From Erodium maritimum (lineage: Eukaryota > Streptophyta > Magnoliopsida > Geraniales > Geraniaceae): a DNA stretch of 64,000 bases. This document shows positions 1-9,925 of this stretch, piece after piece. A model generated the notes under the pieces. The model was not told where the DNA came from. It made no database searches and worked only from the letters and a program-made list of their open reading frames with translations. The stretch lies in contig OY997596.1 of the NCBI GenBank assembly GCA_963921825.1, forward strand, positions 32,355,932-32,419,931, read 5' to 3'. Every line of letters starts with the position of its first letter. Position 1 is the first letter of the stretch. The translations under genes were made by a program, and so were the position numbers.

Positions 1-772
1 GTTTGGTCTAAATTCCCGAAGGGACCCTCTTCGGCTCTTACTTACGGGTTGCTAATGGGGGAGCCTGATACCGTACCTACTTGGTCTCGGTTTCTGTGGG
101 TAAAATCAGTTCCGCTGAAGATGTCCACGTTCGTATGGCTTCTAGCAAACAGGGCAGCGCCTACTTTGTGCTTCTAGGCAGCAAGGGGGTCTAAGATTTC
201 CTTACTGACAATGAGGTGTTATTTTTGCAAGAGTTTCTTTGAGGATCAGGATCACTTGTTCTTGTACTGTATGTGTGGATTCTTTGGGGACGGGTTCACA
301 CGTTGTGGGGTCTCCAATGGGTTATACCAGAGGACATAATAGCTTGTATTATGAGCTGGGAGGGGGTCCTTTCTCGCTCCAGGAGGAAAGGTTGGTTGTT
401 GGTGTCTTATGCTACGATTTGGAGCATCTGGATTTGCAAGAATAACACGGCTTTTAAAGCCAAGATGGACACGGTGGACAAATATTTTATGGGCTTGCAG
501 ACTCATACTTTTGGTTTGCTATTGGATGCTGGTTTGTTGAAGCCAGAAGCTAGTTGGGACTTGTGGTTAGTTGGCCCAGGAGAGTGTGTAATAGGTGTCA
601 AATTCAGGGGGGGCTTAGGATCACATCCCTCGATCTTATTGTGGGTGATATTTTGAGCTTGGCTCGTGTTTTTTCTACAGTTGTGAGTCTGATCCTTAGG
701 TTGATCGGCTCCTCTTTGTATATGTTCTTAATATTCAAAGATAATAAATCAATTGCTTATCCAAAAAAATAA
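1..772 (+). mobile_element. 3' end of a LINE (L1-type) retrotransposon
   Basis: This is the tail of a non-LTR retrotransposon whose 5' part lies outside the window. The C-terminus of ORF2 is recognisable in the first 560 bases. The element then runs through an A/T-rich 3' region with AATAAATCAATTGCTTATCC followed by a short A-run at about 763-769, which is how many plant LINEs end. The target duplication cannot be tested because the 5' end is missing. Two LINE ORF1 relics follow on the same strand, so this is a LINE-rich neighbourhood, but I cannot show that they belong to one element. Confidence 0.75.
79..560 (+). pseudogene. LINE ORF2 C-terminal zinc-binding domain (zf-RVT), broken
   Basis: The frame starting at 79 reads TWSRFLWVKSVPLKMSTFVW, the usual entry to the zf-RVT domain that follows reverse transcriptase in plant LINEs. 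A TAG stop lies at 175-177. After it the same frame gives CYFCKSFFEDQDHLFLYC, the C-x2-C...H...C zinc motif. The homology then shifts frame at about 273 and continues as YATIWSIWICKNNTAF, matching the family's IWxxRNxxxF ending. One stop and one frameshift make this a dead gene. The domain belongs to the protein that nicks target DNA and copies the LINE RNA. Confidence 0.78.
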
Positions 773-1177
773 TGCAACGATAAAATCAGGCATCCAACAT
801 AAGCACTAAACATATTAAGTAACGAATGTTACAAAAATATGAATCTAGCACTTGCTATTCGTTTAAGAGATTGAAAATTCTCCTAATAAAGTTCATACCC
901 CAAATCACTAATTTACCATGCAACTAATACATACAAATTATTTTCCCCTATTTAATTAACCTAAAATCGATCTACGCACATAAATCAACCGAATTCAATT
1001 AAATCGGGTAATAAACCCAAATGGGTATCAAACTTAATATCGCAAAAATCATCATATAACACCACAAATGAATAACCTCATGCATCAATTAAACTAATAT
1101 GTATTTACAACGACATCCATGGCTCGGAGTGACTACTCACGAGCCATAAAGCTAAAAATGATGAAATCAAGGTATGA
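773..1177. other. AT-rich interval, probable old LTR debris
   Basis: No coding sequence is evident. The text is AT-rich with an imperfect inverted repeat at about 1122-1147 (GGCTCGGAGTGA paired with TACTCACGAGCC). Read on the minus strand it resembles plant LTR sequence, but I see no matching partner LTR in the window. Confidence 0.35.
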
Positions 1178-1503
1178 AAACGACATTGAGCTAGTGAAAA
1201 ACTGATATAAAATGAAACTCGTGCTAGGAATGATAATTCCTAGCTTAGATCATCCAAAAATCAGCTCAAAATCAATCCAAAACTCCAAAAACACCCAAAA
1301 CCCGAAATGGGTATGGAGCTGACTTTGAAGCTTGAAATCATAGCCTTAGAAGCCCCAAAATACGAAAATAATGGATGATATGTATAGACAGGATAGGGGG
1401 CTTCATGTCGGTAAGTAGAAATCGCGGATGGTCGCTGGAGGTGGGAGATCTGGCCGGCCAAAATTCTGTCTGTACACTCGCGTCTTTACTGTCGCAGATT
1501 CTT
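1178..1503. repeat. repeat R, copy 1 (uninterrupted)
   Basis: This stretch recurs in two pieces far away: its left part (to about 1374) at 18794-18992 and its right part (from about 1374) at 45496-45625. Here the two halves are contiguous (AATAATGGATGATATG...), so this copy serves as the empty-site reference showing that 18995-45495 is a later insertion. The unit contains the short palindrome GGCCGGCC near 1450. Its own identity is not clear; it may be part of an older LTR. Confidence 0.7.
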
Positions 1504-1900
1504 TGAAAATATAAAGTTTGTCCCAACTTTTTGAAACCACCTGTTCATGGAGAATAAGAAGGGAGTTGGAAAGCTAACCAGTCAACATGCCACGTGGTGC
1601 GAGCTAGTTGGCTCCTCCCTTTTTTGATTATTTTTTACTCTTTTGCAATTTCCCGCCCAAATTTAGCTCCGATTGGTGTCGTTCTTTCGCCAATATTTTT
1701 TTTTGCAGCCTACAAAACAAGACCAATCATGAATACTTTTTGAATACTAGAGAAATATCGACCAAGAACGAGGTTATGCGTAGTTATTACTAAACGCTAA
1801 AAATATAAACACGAGGCACAAACAAGATAAAAATATAAGGTAAACTAGTATAATTAAATAAGAAAAATATACGCTCATCATCGGCCAACATGCAACCCAC
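1504..1900. other. unassigned interval
   Basis: Low-complexity T-rich and A-rich sequence with no coding homology that I recognise on either strand. It separates repeat R from the first LINE ORF1 relic and may include the untranslated leader of that relic. Confidence 0.3.
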
Positions 1901-3470
1901 TTGTGGGAAGAGAAACAAAAAATCCCTGCATCCCCTAGCCGTGCAGACCCTCCACCGGCTCGTGAGGAACCAAATCTCTCCCCGTTGTGCCTGGAAGTAG
2001 TCCAAGCACAAATAACAAGGGTCTCAGTCATGGAAGCCTACCGGGACATTTTTAAAGACGACGAAAAGGTCATCGTGGTACCGCCCAACACGATGCCAAG
2101 GATGGACGACTCCCGGATCAGATTCGCGCTCGCCAGGCGACTACTCGAAGACAAGGAAGTAAGCCCCCATGCATTTTTCTTGGATATTTAGAACTCTTGG
2201 CATATAGAAAACCTTGTTATCCAGCCCTTATCTGAAAAGATTATGCCTTTCTTCTTTCCCTCCCAGGCTATCCTAGAGAGTTTTAGGGAACGAAATCCAT
2301 GGTCTATAAATGGGATGGTACTCATATTTACTCTTCTTCCCCGGACCCAACCGGACCAGATGGTTTTCCGACATGTCTGTATGACAATAAGGGTCCTGGA
2401 TATTCCGGTGGAAGCAAGAACCACTCGGATGACTTATTTCCTAGCCTCTACCATTGGAATTGGGGAAGAGTGTGTGGGATCGGACATACCAACCTTGCCA
2501 ACCCCACCAACAAAATGGGTCCCATTTTTGGAGCTTCGTTTCGAGATAGACGTGACACGACCATGCGACGAAACCTGAAGTTGCAACTTGATGAGAAGTG
2601 ATAGCCCTTAACAGTCCGACTAGAATATGAAAACTTACCTCATTTTTGCCACTACTATGGTCGGCTTGGCCACACAATCCCCACATGCAAGGCCATTCTT
2701 CCCAGAGTGGAATAAACTAAAATCAATTACGGGGATTGGTTGAGATCCCCCATTCTCATAGAAGAGGACAAAGCCACTACCGTGGGGGAAAACGACGGCT
2801 ACGTCGGCTTCGATACTACTAACAGGTATCCATGTGAGGCTCATTTTTTTCTTCTTCTACATGATTTCAGACATGGGCTAGAAACCATCAGCCGTTGGTG
2901 TCCAGCAGTTCGGAAGTGGTTACATCTCTTAGGGATGACCAACTTTCAAGAGTGCAGTTACGCCTAAGAGAAAAGCGGAAGATGAGTCCCTCCGGTGAGG
3001 AATGGACAAGGGTTGTGGTGAGGGGAAGGGATCGGTTATAGGTCCCCTATGACTGTGAATCACAACACATACCATCCCACCTGATCAGGAAAAAAAATTG
3101 GCCACCTTTCTCTAGGTGGATAAGAAAGCAAGAGAAAGGTCCAGAGAGTAGCCTCGCCAAAACCGGTGGACCGGCTTGCATAAGAACCCCATGGGAATGG
3201 AGCAGGGATGAACTTTACCCCTGATTGATAAGCCACTCATGCAACCAAACGGGGAGACTAATCGAAAACTAGAAGAAGCAAGGGGCAAAGCTACCGGGAG
3301 TTGGTTCAAAGGGGAAAGCATCGACGGGCATAACGGAACGCCCAGACCAAGGAAAAGGACTATTGAGCAGCTAGAAGTTGAAATATGGAAGTATGAAAAA
3401 CCCAACAAAGGTGCCCTACCTGCATCGATGAGAGCTGGTAAACAACGTCGTTGGGAATTATGATAGGTGG
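1901..3470 (+). pseudogene. LINE ORF1 (gag-like) relic 1: DUF4283 plus CCHC knuckle
   Basis: Plant L1-type LINEs carry a first ORF that binds their RNA. Here its parts appear in order but in changing frames. At 2093-2190 is DDSRIRFALARRLLEDKEV, the start of a DUF4283-like domain. At about 2272-2580 come RNPWSINGMVLIF, VLDIPVEARTTRM and FEIDVTRPCDE, the domain core and the strand before the knuckle. At 2640-2700 is LPHFCHYYGRLGHTIPTC, a CCHC knuckle whose second cysteine is replaced by tyrosine. At about 2721 NYGDWLRSPI follows, the segment that normally trails this knuckle. Beyond 2740 only basic, poorly conserved text remains, to about 3470. Several frameshifts and the lost cysteine make it inactive. 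No ORF2 follows. Confidence 0.68.
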
Positions 3471-3479
3471 TCTCTGGGT

Positions 3480-3710
3480 TGCGGGTTTCGAATTATTCAC
3501 CTCCCAACCGACGTTAGGCCCTATCTGAAAGGGCCATGTTCCGCGGGGAGACCTCTAGGGACCATTTACGAGCCAGGCCAAAAATCACCATGGGTTTCTA
3601 GCTTCCTCGACTCTAAAACTTTATTATCTAAAAAAAAGTCTAAGAGACTCCTAGGGTTATCTCCTCTCCTCTCTCTCTCTCTTAACCGTTATTTTTGAAC
3701 ACCTCACTCG
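3480..3710. other. spacer between LINE ORF1 relics
   Basis: Noncoding. It ends in a CT-rich run at about 3660-3683 (TCTCTCTCTC), of the kind seen at LINE 5' leaders, just before the second ORF1 relic. Confidence 0.3.
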
Positions 3711-4749
3711 TTGCTCCTGGGGCTTCCATCGGCTCCTCCTCCTCTTCCTCCTCGACCCATAAGGCCAGAAACACCAAAGACTTTGTATCGTTACACCAGG
3801 TGGCTAGATATGGGTTTACAAGGTGTGGCGAGACGACCCCGGGCAGATATCCGTCACGACGTGGTGGTCTTCTCAAAATTGAGCCCAACCGGACTACACC
3901 AGCACTGCTATGTATCGGGGCCCGTCCAACCAAGCCTTGCCACCACGAGTAGGCTCTCATCTTCTCCTAACCTAGTTGTTGAGATCTCTCCAAGAGCCAT
4001 CAAAAACGCTGCCGAGACATGCAACACGCTCCACCGACCACCACGGACAAGACCAAATCCAAAAGAAACAACCGGTGGCATGGCCTCCTCTTCGCACCTA
4101 CCACAACGCTTCCCACAACAAACATAAGGTTAAGTCAGCCAACTTCGCCTTTCCTTCCATTGAAAGGACCCCAAGAGGTCATTTTGGACCGTTTGGAGGG
4201 GGGGGTCTCGTTGGACGATGATGTTGTAGTCATGGTTTCCAAGGAAACGAATTCGTACATCTCCGATGGACAATACTATTTGTCACTACTGGGAAGGATA
4301 GTTGCCAATGTCAACTACAACCTCAAGCTCATGTGAGGTGTCATGCTCCAAAGCTGGCAGGTAAACAACATGGAGGTTGATATCTTATCCAAGGACGTCG
4401 TGTCATTCCTAGTTCCATCGGAAATGGCCCTTAACCGAATCCTTGACAAAGGTCTGTGGACCTTCAGTGGCTATTCGCTGCTTTTTCTCCCGTTCATACC
4501 ATGCATGTAATCAGACGCAATCCTCTTTCGATTCATAGAGATCAGAGTTCAAACATACAACGTCCAGGGAGATGCCCGAAACGACCTCATTCGTTATTTG
4601 CTAGTGAATTCTTTTGGAACTGAAGTGGTCGAGGCCTCTATACCCACCCAAAATCTGTGGGATGACATTCTCTGGTTACAGGTCAGTTTGGATGTGAACG
4701 GACCGCTTCGGTGAAGGATCTGACTACAGTTCCCAGGATACTGGGAGCC
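3711..4749 (+). pseudogene. LINE ORF1 relic 2, 5' part (interrupted by element A)
   Basis: A proline/serine-rich N-terminus (about 3711-4120) leads into a DUF4283-type domain at about 4230-4740. In the third forward frame it reads YYLSLLGRIVANVNYNLKLM, a stop at 4334, GVMLQSWQVNNMEVDIL, then PSEMALNRILDKGLWTFSGY and, after another stop, YNVQGDARNDLIRYLLVNSF. The order matches the family: cap helix, beta core, then the PW-like GLWTFSGY turn. The domain breaks off exactly where element A begins (4750) and resumes at 16845. It is a different copy from relic 1. Several stops make it dead. Confidence 0.65.
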
Positions 4750-5690
4750 TGTAAGAACCGCTCCCGGTCGATCCCGATCGAACCGGTGACTTTTAAGACA
4801 AGTTTGACTTTTTGCCTGAAAAGTCAACCGCTGACTCAGAAGGTCATTCAGGGCTTTTCCGGGGCCCAAAATTCTTAGCCGTCATCACGGTTGGCTTAAT
4901 TGGGCCGTTTCCTTTCATTTGAGTATAGTATTGAAGGAAGTCAAATTTGGTCAAAATCGGACATTTTATCGACTAAAATAATATTAATTATTGTGCTGGA
5001 AATTAATTTGGAAAGCTAGAGGACCTACTTGGACACTTGTCATTATTTGGTTAGAAGAGAGAAAAGGGAGTGGTCTTGGACCACTTTACCCTCCTAAAAG
5101 CTCATACAAGGGAAAAATATCTAAAGAGCTTTTAGTCATTAACCATCTCTAGGTCTTATATGGAATTGGAAGACCAAACACCAATTCATTTTGTGTTGTA
5201 GCCGAAAATTGGAGGAGAAGAGAGAGAGAGGAGCTCCCATGGAGTCTTGAAGAAGAAGCAAAGGAAAAGGGGGCAACTTGAGGCCATTCTCTACCTCTTC
5301 CTTCTCCATTTCATCATCATCATCTCCATCTCACTCTCCTAAAGGTAATGGAACTAGCTACATCTCTTTTCCCTTCATCTCATCTCTTGGGTTTCGGTTT
5401 GGGTTTGCTAGAAGTTGTTGGATTTGATTGAGATGAGGTTAGATGATGTTGCTAAGAAGCTTTGGTGGGCTTTTGATGGAAGACCTTGGATTTAATGGAG
5501 TTTTTGATTTGATTTTGATTTGGAGAATCTTTGGAAACTTGTTTATTTGTTGATTCCTACCATTGGTAGAGGAGTTTTGGAGGTATTTGACGGTTTTGAG
5601 AGTTGGAGATGGTTAAAAATGGAGTTTGGTAGTAGATTTTCGGAGAAAAGAAGCTGGAGGTTGAAGAAGGGCGAGACTGCCCTGGAGCGC

Positions 5691-5820
5691 CACGGATCCG
5701 TGACGGATTCCGTGACGGGCGACGTCACGGCTCCGTGAGGGAGTCCGTGACGGCACACGTCACGGCTCCGTGACGTCATCCGTGAGGGGTGATGTCACGG
5801 CTACGTGATAGTGTCCGTGG
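5691..5820. promoter_or_regulatory. array of TGACG/CGTCA dyads in the 5' LTR of element A
   Basis: About 130 bases hold repeated near-palindromes of the type GTCACGGCTCCGTGAC and ACGTCACGGCTCCGTGACGT. Each puts CGTCA and TGACG half-sites back to back. TGACG is the core bound by TGA-class bZIP factors (the as-1 motif) in plants. The same array is in the 3' LTR (14756-14884), and a related one lies in the leader of element B (33003-33116). Regulatory use is inferred from motif density and recurrence. A hairpin role in RNA is possible too. Confidence 0.5.
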
Positions 5821-6689
5821 CAGACCTGTTCTGGTGTATTTTGAGGGTTTTTCACCGTTTTCGATCCTTGTTTGGAGCTGAACTTTTGGGAAGGTTTTGG
5901 GGACTTTACTTACTGTTAAGTGTAGTCTAATTAGAGTTTGTTTGGTGTTTAAAGACCTTGGAACCTAACTTGAAGAACGAAGACCACGTCGGGACCCGTG
6001 TGAAGAACGGAGTTGCGACTTTTGAGCTTGACAACAGACTTTAGAGGAAGACCACAAGGTAGGGAAAGTCTTACTTTCTTATTTAACGCTTAGTATGCAT
6101 GTTAGGTTAATAAAATTGGAAAGGTCCTAGAAATTGCCTATAGGATGCGAATAACTAGAATAATCGTATTTCAACTACTAATAATCGGATGAGTCTAGTA
6201 TGCATGCTTAGGATGAAGATGACTAGTGTAACTCGCTTTCAATACTTGGGAATTAATTTACGGGTAGAGAGGTTGTGAAGAGCTCCCGGATTAGTTGTGT
6301 GCTAGGGTCTCATGCTTGGTTGCTAGTTATTAGGATACACTAAGAGTCTAATGAAACTAGTTAGCTTGTATGATTAAATGCTTAATTGATCGTTCGCATG
6401 ATTGTTGATTGGTTGGATGCTTACTTGATTGGTTGACTGATTGTGTTTTTATAATTGTTGATTGAACGGATGATCGAGTATGACTGATTGTGCCATAGGG
6501 GTACAATCAGGTGATCGATGTACCGCTGGTTCGTGACAGGTAAGTATACGGTAAGTGTGGAGTGTTATTGGATGCTTTTGCTTGATGAAAGTGTGATTTG
6601 AGAAATGTTCATTGTTGTATGAATTTAGTGCTTGTGTATTTATTCTTATTCTTGAAATGTTGTTTGTTTGTTTGGTTCGGTATTACACC

Positions 6690-6708
6690 GGGGGGGGGGG
6701 GGGGGGGG
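6690..6708 (+). repeat. G19 homopolymer in the 5' LTR of element A
   Basis: Nineteen consecutive G between TATTACACC and TAATCCGGTG. The equivalent run in the 3' LTR is G13 (15754-15766), so the tract has changed length since the element inserted or was miscounted by sequencing. Such tracts can form G-quadruplexes. Confidence 0.8.
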
Positions 6709-7393
6709 TAATCCGGTGCCGTTGTGGTGGTTGGAGTTTGACAGAGACAGTGATTATTGAGTGATTATTAGAGCCTGAGAGCTCGGCAGATCCTACGGGA
6801 TATTGAGTGATTATTGGAGCCTGAGAGCTCGGCAGATCTTGCGGGATATTGAGTGGATTCCTTCATGAGAGATTGTTACTGAGGTTTCACCCAAGGGTGG
6901 ACGTCTTACGGGAGCACTACCTTAGTTCCCTATGACTTATGGTCCTTTGGAGACACTTTCGAGAACCCCGACGATGAACATCCCTATGGGATGGTTTCCG
7001 GTGCTCCGATATATGTGCCTCCTCTGGATCGAGGGAAAATCTGATGCGATATGAATATTCTAGTAGATCGGAAAATGGGAACCGAGGTGACACTAGAATC
7101 TATTCATGGATCAGAGGCTTGAGAAAGCAAGTGGTTGGCGCGATATCAACTACTCCCACTTAATCGTTATGATCCTTTACATGTATTCTGTTATGGAACC
7201 TTCAAGTTATTGTTATTTTCAAGGGTACGAACTTATCTTATTCTATCTTGTTTATATATATTATTTCATCGTACTTATCTATTCTATCTTGTTACATATT
7301 ATTTCATTGTTGGTCGTTTTGGTTGTTATTTGAGTTATCTGTTGCACGGTACAATATTGATCTAGGGGTTGAATTGTTAAGGTTTTTTCCTAC

Positions 7394-7436
7394 TGAGCGT
7401 AAGCTCATCCCCTTTGTTTCTCTTATTGTTTTACAG
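7394..7436 (+). promoter_or_regulatory. dyad plus acceptor-like site near the end of the element A 5' LTR
   Basis: TGAGC-GTAA-GCTCA (7394-7407) is followed by a pyrimidine-rich stretch and TTTTACAG ending at 7436. The same layout occurs in element A's 3' LTR and in the LTRs of B, C and D, though those sequences differ. The AG after a pyrimidine tract looks like a 3' splice site. The AAAG/GTAATG near 5346 could be its donor, which would make most of the LTR a leader intron. This is inference from pattern only. Confidence 0.45.
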
Positions 7437-7710
7437 GAGTGCCTGATGTCTAGAGAGTTCGAGGTTGGGAGCTTCAGCTTATTTTGGGGATTGTTATAGA
7501 TTTATGTTGGTCTTTCGCACTAAACATTTTATATATATTTTACTTTATGTTTGTTGAGCTGTGAATCACTGGAGATCCTAAACTATTTACTGATATTTTG
7601 AGGAGGTTTACTGAATTATTTAGAGGTTTACGTTATTATTTATCGCTTTCTATTATTATTTTTGGTCACGTCTCGAGTCCGGCCAAAACCGGATTTGGGG
7701 CGTGACAATT

Positions 7711-7722
7711 TGGTATCAGAGC
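7711..7722 (+). other. primer-binding site of element A (initiator Met tRNA)
   Basis: TGGTATCAGAGC lies three bases after the LTR end. It matches the complement of the 3' end of plant initiator methionine tRNA, the standard primer for minus-strand DNA synthesis in these elements. Confidence 0.93.
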
Positions 7723-8983
7723 CTGGTTTCATTTGAAACAGGTTGTAAATTTTGAACTTGTTTTCAAAACCTCGGACCAACGTCAGTTAGGTGGGTAGAG
7801 TTAGGAAGTCTAAGTCGTGTACTCAGTGATGCAAGTTAAAGACATTAATGCATAGAGTGAGAACGACTCGAGTCTTACTGATTTGTTTAAATTTAAATCT
7901 TTTGTTTGCAATGGTTATATCGCTTGAGTGGTATCCTTACCCTATGGACTGTAATATACAGTGATCAGGGAAACCAAATGGTTGAGATCGGTATTGGGTT
8001 AACGAGCAATGATGGAACCGTATTGTATATTGTTGAATTAGTTGTTAGGTGTGTTACCACCGTGTTGGTCGTTTCATGTTGTTAAGGTCGAAGGGTTGAT
8101 TGATTGAGGTATTGATGAGGTTGGAAATTGGTTTTATTGGAGTGTTACTGTCGGAGTGGTGATTGACCGAAGGGTAAACTTATGGAAGGATTGGACTATT
8201 TAGATTTTGAAGTTGTTTGAGTGTCGACTCGGTGGTGATGTTGAGAATCGTTTGAGGAATCAAGGTTGAAAAGATGATCCAATTGGGACAACTTTTGAAA
8301 GGAGTAGAACTTGAGTATGCGTGCACCCTCTTTGATTGTGTGTGTACTTTACGAAGCATGAGAAATCTATGTATTGATTGTGTTGTGTGCCTTGCAGAGC
8401 ATGAGAACTCTTTGTATTGATTAACTTGTGAAAATTGATTGGTAAATGTTCCGTTCAAACGGAGGGTTAGTGGAAAATACGAATAGGTCATGCCGAATTT
8501 TCTGTAAAACTGAATTGGTTGTTCTATCACGAGTTGACTCAGGGGCGCCACTGTAGTCAAATGTGATGGTTGGATGTCAAGTGGTTACAATGAGGTTCGG
8601 AGACGCCTGAATCGAGTTGTAACGATGCGAGATCGACTCGATTATTTTGATTAAAGATAAGTAACTTGGGGACAGAGAAAGGTTATGTTAAGAGGATTAA
8701 GGACTTAATTCCAAACAATTTACTTTGTGCTTTGAAACCCTAGTGATGGGTGTGGTTGTGTGTGAACTTTGCCTCCTGTGGGAGTTGGTTGTATTACTTG
8801 TTTGCTGTGTGAGACGCACGAGGTGCGGTCTTCTTTGTCTATATAAGTACTATATACGACTTATCTACTTACCCCTTGATCCAATTAGGATCCGTCGAGA
8901 CGAACGAGAACGTCCCTTTTGCTTAAATCGTTTTGGTTGTGTTAACCTGAGTTGAACTGTACGTACTACTGCAGCGATCTTTC
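7723..8983 (+). other. untranslated leader of element A
   Basis: About 1.26 kb between primer site and gag with no supported coding region. It carries the hairpin described separately at 8534-8560 and a second conserved stem at 8584-8623. The latter encloses GTTCGGAGACGCCTGAA, text shared with the leaders of elements B and C while the surrounding leader has diverged. Confidence 0.7.
8534..8560 (+). ncRNA. candidate dimerisation/packaging hairpin in the element A leader
   Basis: TTGACT (8534-8539) pairs with AGTCAA (8555-8560) and CAG (8540-8542) with CTG (8551-8553), with one bulged T at 8554. The 8-base loop GGGCGCCA contains the palindrome GGCGCC. Elements B (32534-32560) and C (58361-58386, minus strand) have the same fold with different bases in paired positions. 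A palindromic loop on a leader hairpin is how retroviral dimerisation initiation sites work. That function is inferred here. Confidence 0.55.
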
Positions 8984-9925
8984 GTGATGTCTCATGTTTA
9001 CGTCCCGAGAGGTGCCAGGAGTCGCCCAGCTTTGGGGCAGAGCCAGTCACCAGCTATTGGGCTGGCAGGGCCAGCTAGCGCCCAGGGTGCTGCTTCCACA
9101 GAGCACCAGAGCTTCGAGGATGGACCATCATGGTCACCTGTGAGAGATACTCCAGTTGCAGAGCCGACTCAGACTACCCCAATTGAGGAAGTAGTACGCG
9201 CAGTACTGGCAGCACTCAGTGCTCAGCAGGAGGCAACAGCACCGGCGATAGAGCCCGTGCCCACTGCTGAGACAGTCTCCGTCGAGAGGCCAGGTCAGAT
9301 GGATAGCTACACAGCCCAGGCGCTTCGTGATCTCCGTCGTTTGGGTACACCGACTTTTTCTGGGAGTGCTGACTCCGAGGCAGCAGTTTTATGGTTGGAG
9401 CGGATCACTCGCAACCTTGACACGTCTGGCATTTCTGAGGGACGTTTGAGAGTCTCTTTCTCCACCTTCCAGCTTGAGGGTGAGACTTTTTACTGGTGGC
9501 AGTCTGTGCAGACCAGAGTTGGTGAGGATTTTGAGCTTTTCAGTCGACTGTTCCTAGAGCAGTACTTTCTACGGTCAGTTCGAGATGATCGATGCCAGCA
9601 GTTCATGGATCTGCGGCAGAGGGGGATGACAGTATCTGAGTGTGGGGCGAGGTTCTTATCCTTGTCCCGCTTCGCACTCGAGATGGTGCAGACTGAGGAC
9701 AGTCGTTGCAGGCGGTTCGAGCGTGGGCTCCTTCCTGCTATTGCGGATCGGATTATTGTTTTGAGGACAGAGGTGTACTCTACTTTGGTTGACCAGGCCT
9801 TAGAAGTGGAGAGCCACTTTCGAGAGACTGCGAGAGAGCGAGATGTCAGGCCGAGACCGAGTGGTTTCCTCAGGCCATCAGAGAGGCGTGATGCTAGACG
9901 ACAGAGGACTTCTGGGTACTTCTAG
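8984..9925 (+). pseudogene. gag: element A gag (capsid part), 313 codons then amber stop
   Basis: This is the structural polyprotein that packages the element RNA into virus-like particles. The ATG at 8984 gives MSHVYVPRGARSRP, and element C has a matching start (MAPSYVPRGTRRRP at 57933, minus strand), which supports this choice. After a low-complexity region of about 100 residues comes the Ty3-type capsid domain. It includes LRRLGTPTFSG, VLWLERITRNLD, GETFYWWQSVQ, FLEQYFLRSVRDDRCQQFMDLRQ and LSRFALEMV. The frame stops at TAG 9923-9925, before the zinc knuckles, but the same frame continues beyond. The product is therefore a truncated capsid lacking nucleocapsid unless the amber codon is read through. 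Confidence 0.85.

Larger units (their letters stand above)
4750..7707 (+). repeat. element A 5' LTR
   Basis: Direct partner of 13814-16844. Landmarks in order: TGTAAGAACCGCTCCCGGTC start; a TATA-like TTATATGG near 5157; a purine-rich stretch (GGAGGAGAAGAGAGAGAG) near 5211; a possible splice donor AAAG/GTAATG near 5346; the TGACG dyad array 5691-5820; G19 at 6690-6708; two CTCGGCAGATC units at about 6749-6855; the dyad TGAGC-GTAA-GCTCA at 7394-7407, a pyrimidine tract and acceptor-like ACAG at 7433-7436; end CGTGACA. Short ORFs in it are not conserved genes. Confidence 0.92.

Noticed and set aside
3682-4127. Ser-rich ORFs on both strands around 3700-4100
   Set aside because: Simple-sequence CTC/GAG stretch in the N-terminal region of the LINE ORF1 relic; only the DUF4283 text downstream is supported.
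7106-7499. Tyr/Leu-rich short ORFs in the LTRs of A (also 16243-16702)
   Set aside because: AT-rich LTR sequence; no start context or domain, and the two copies differ without regard to codon position.
7711-7722. tRNA gene at the initiator-Met matches (also 32313, 58786, 26313)
   Set aside because: Only the short primer-binding complement is present; there is no tRNA cloverleaf.
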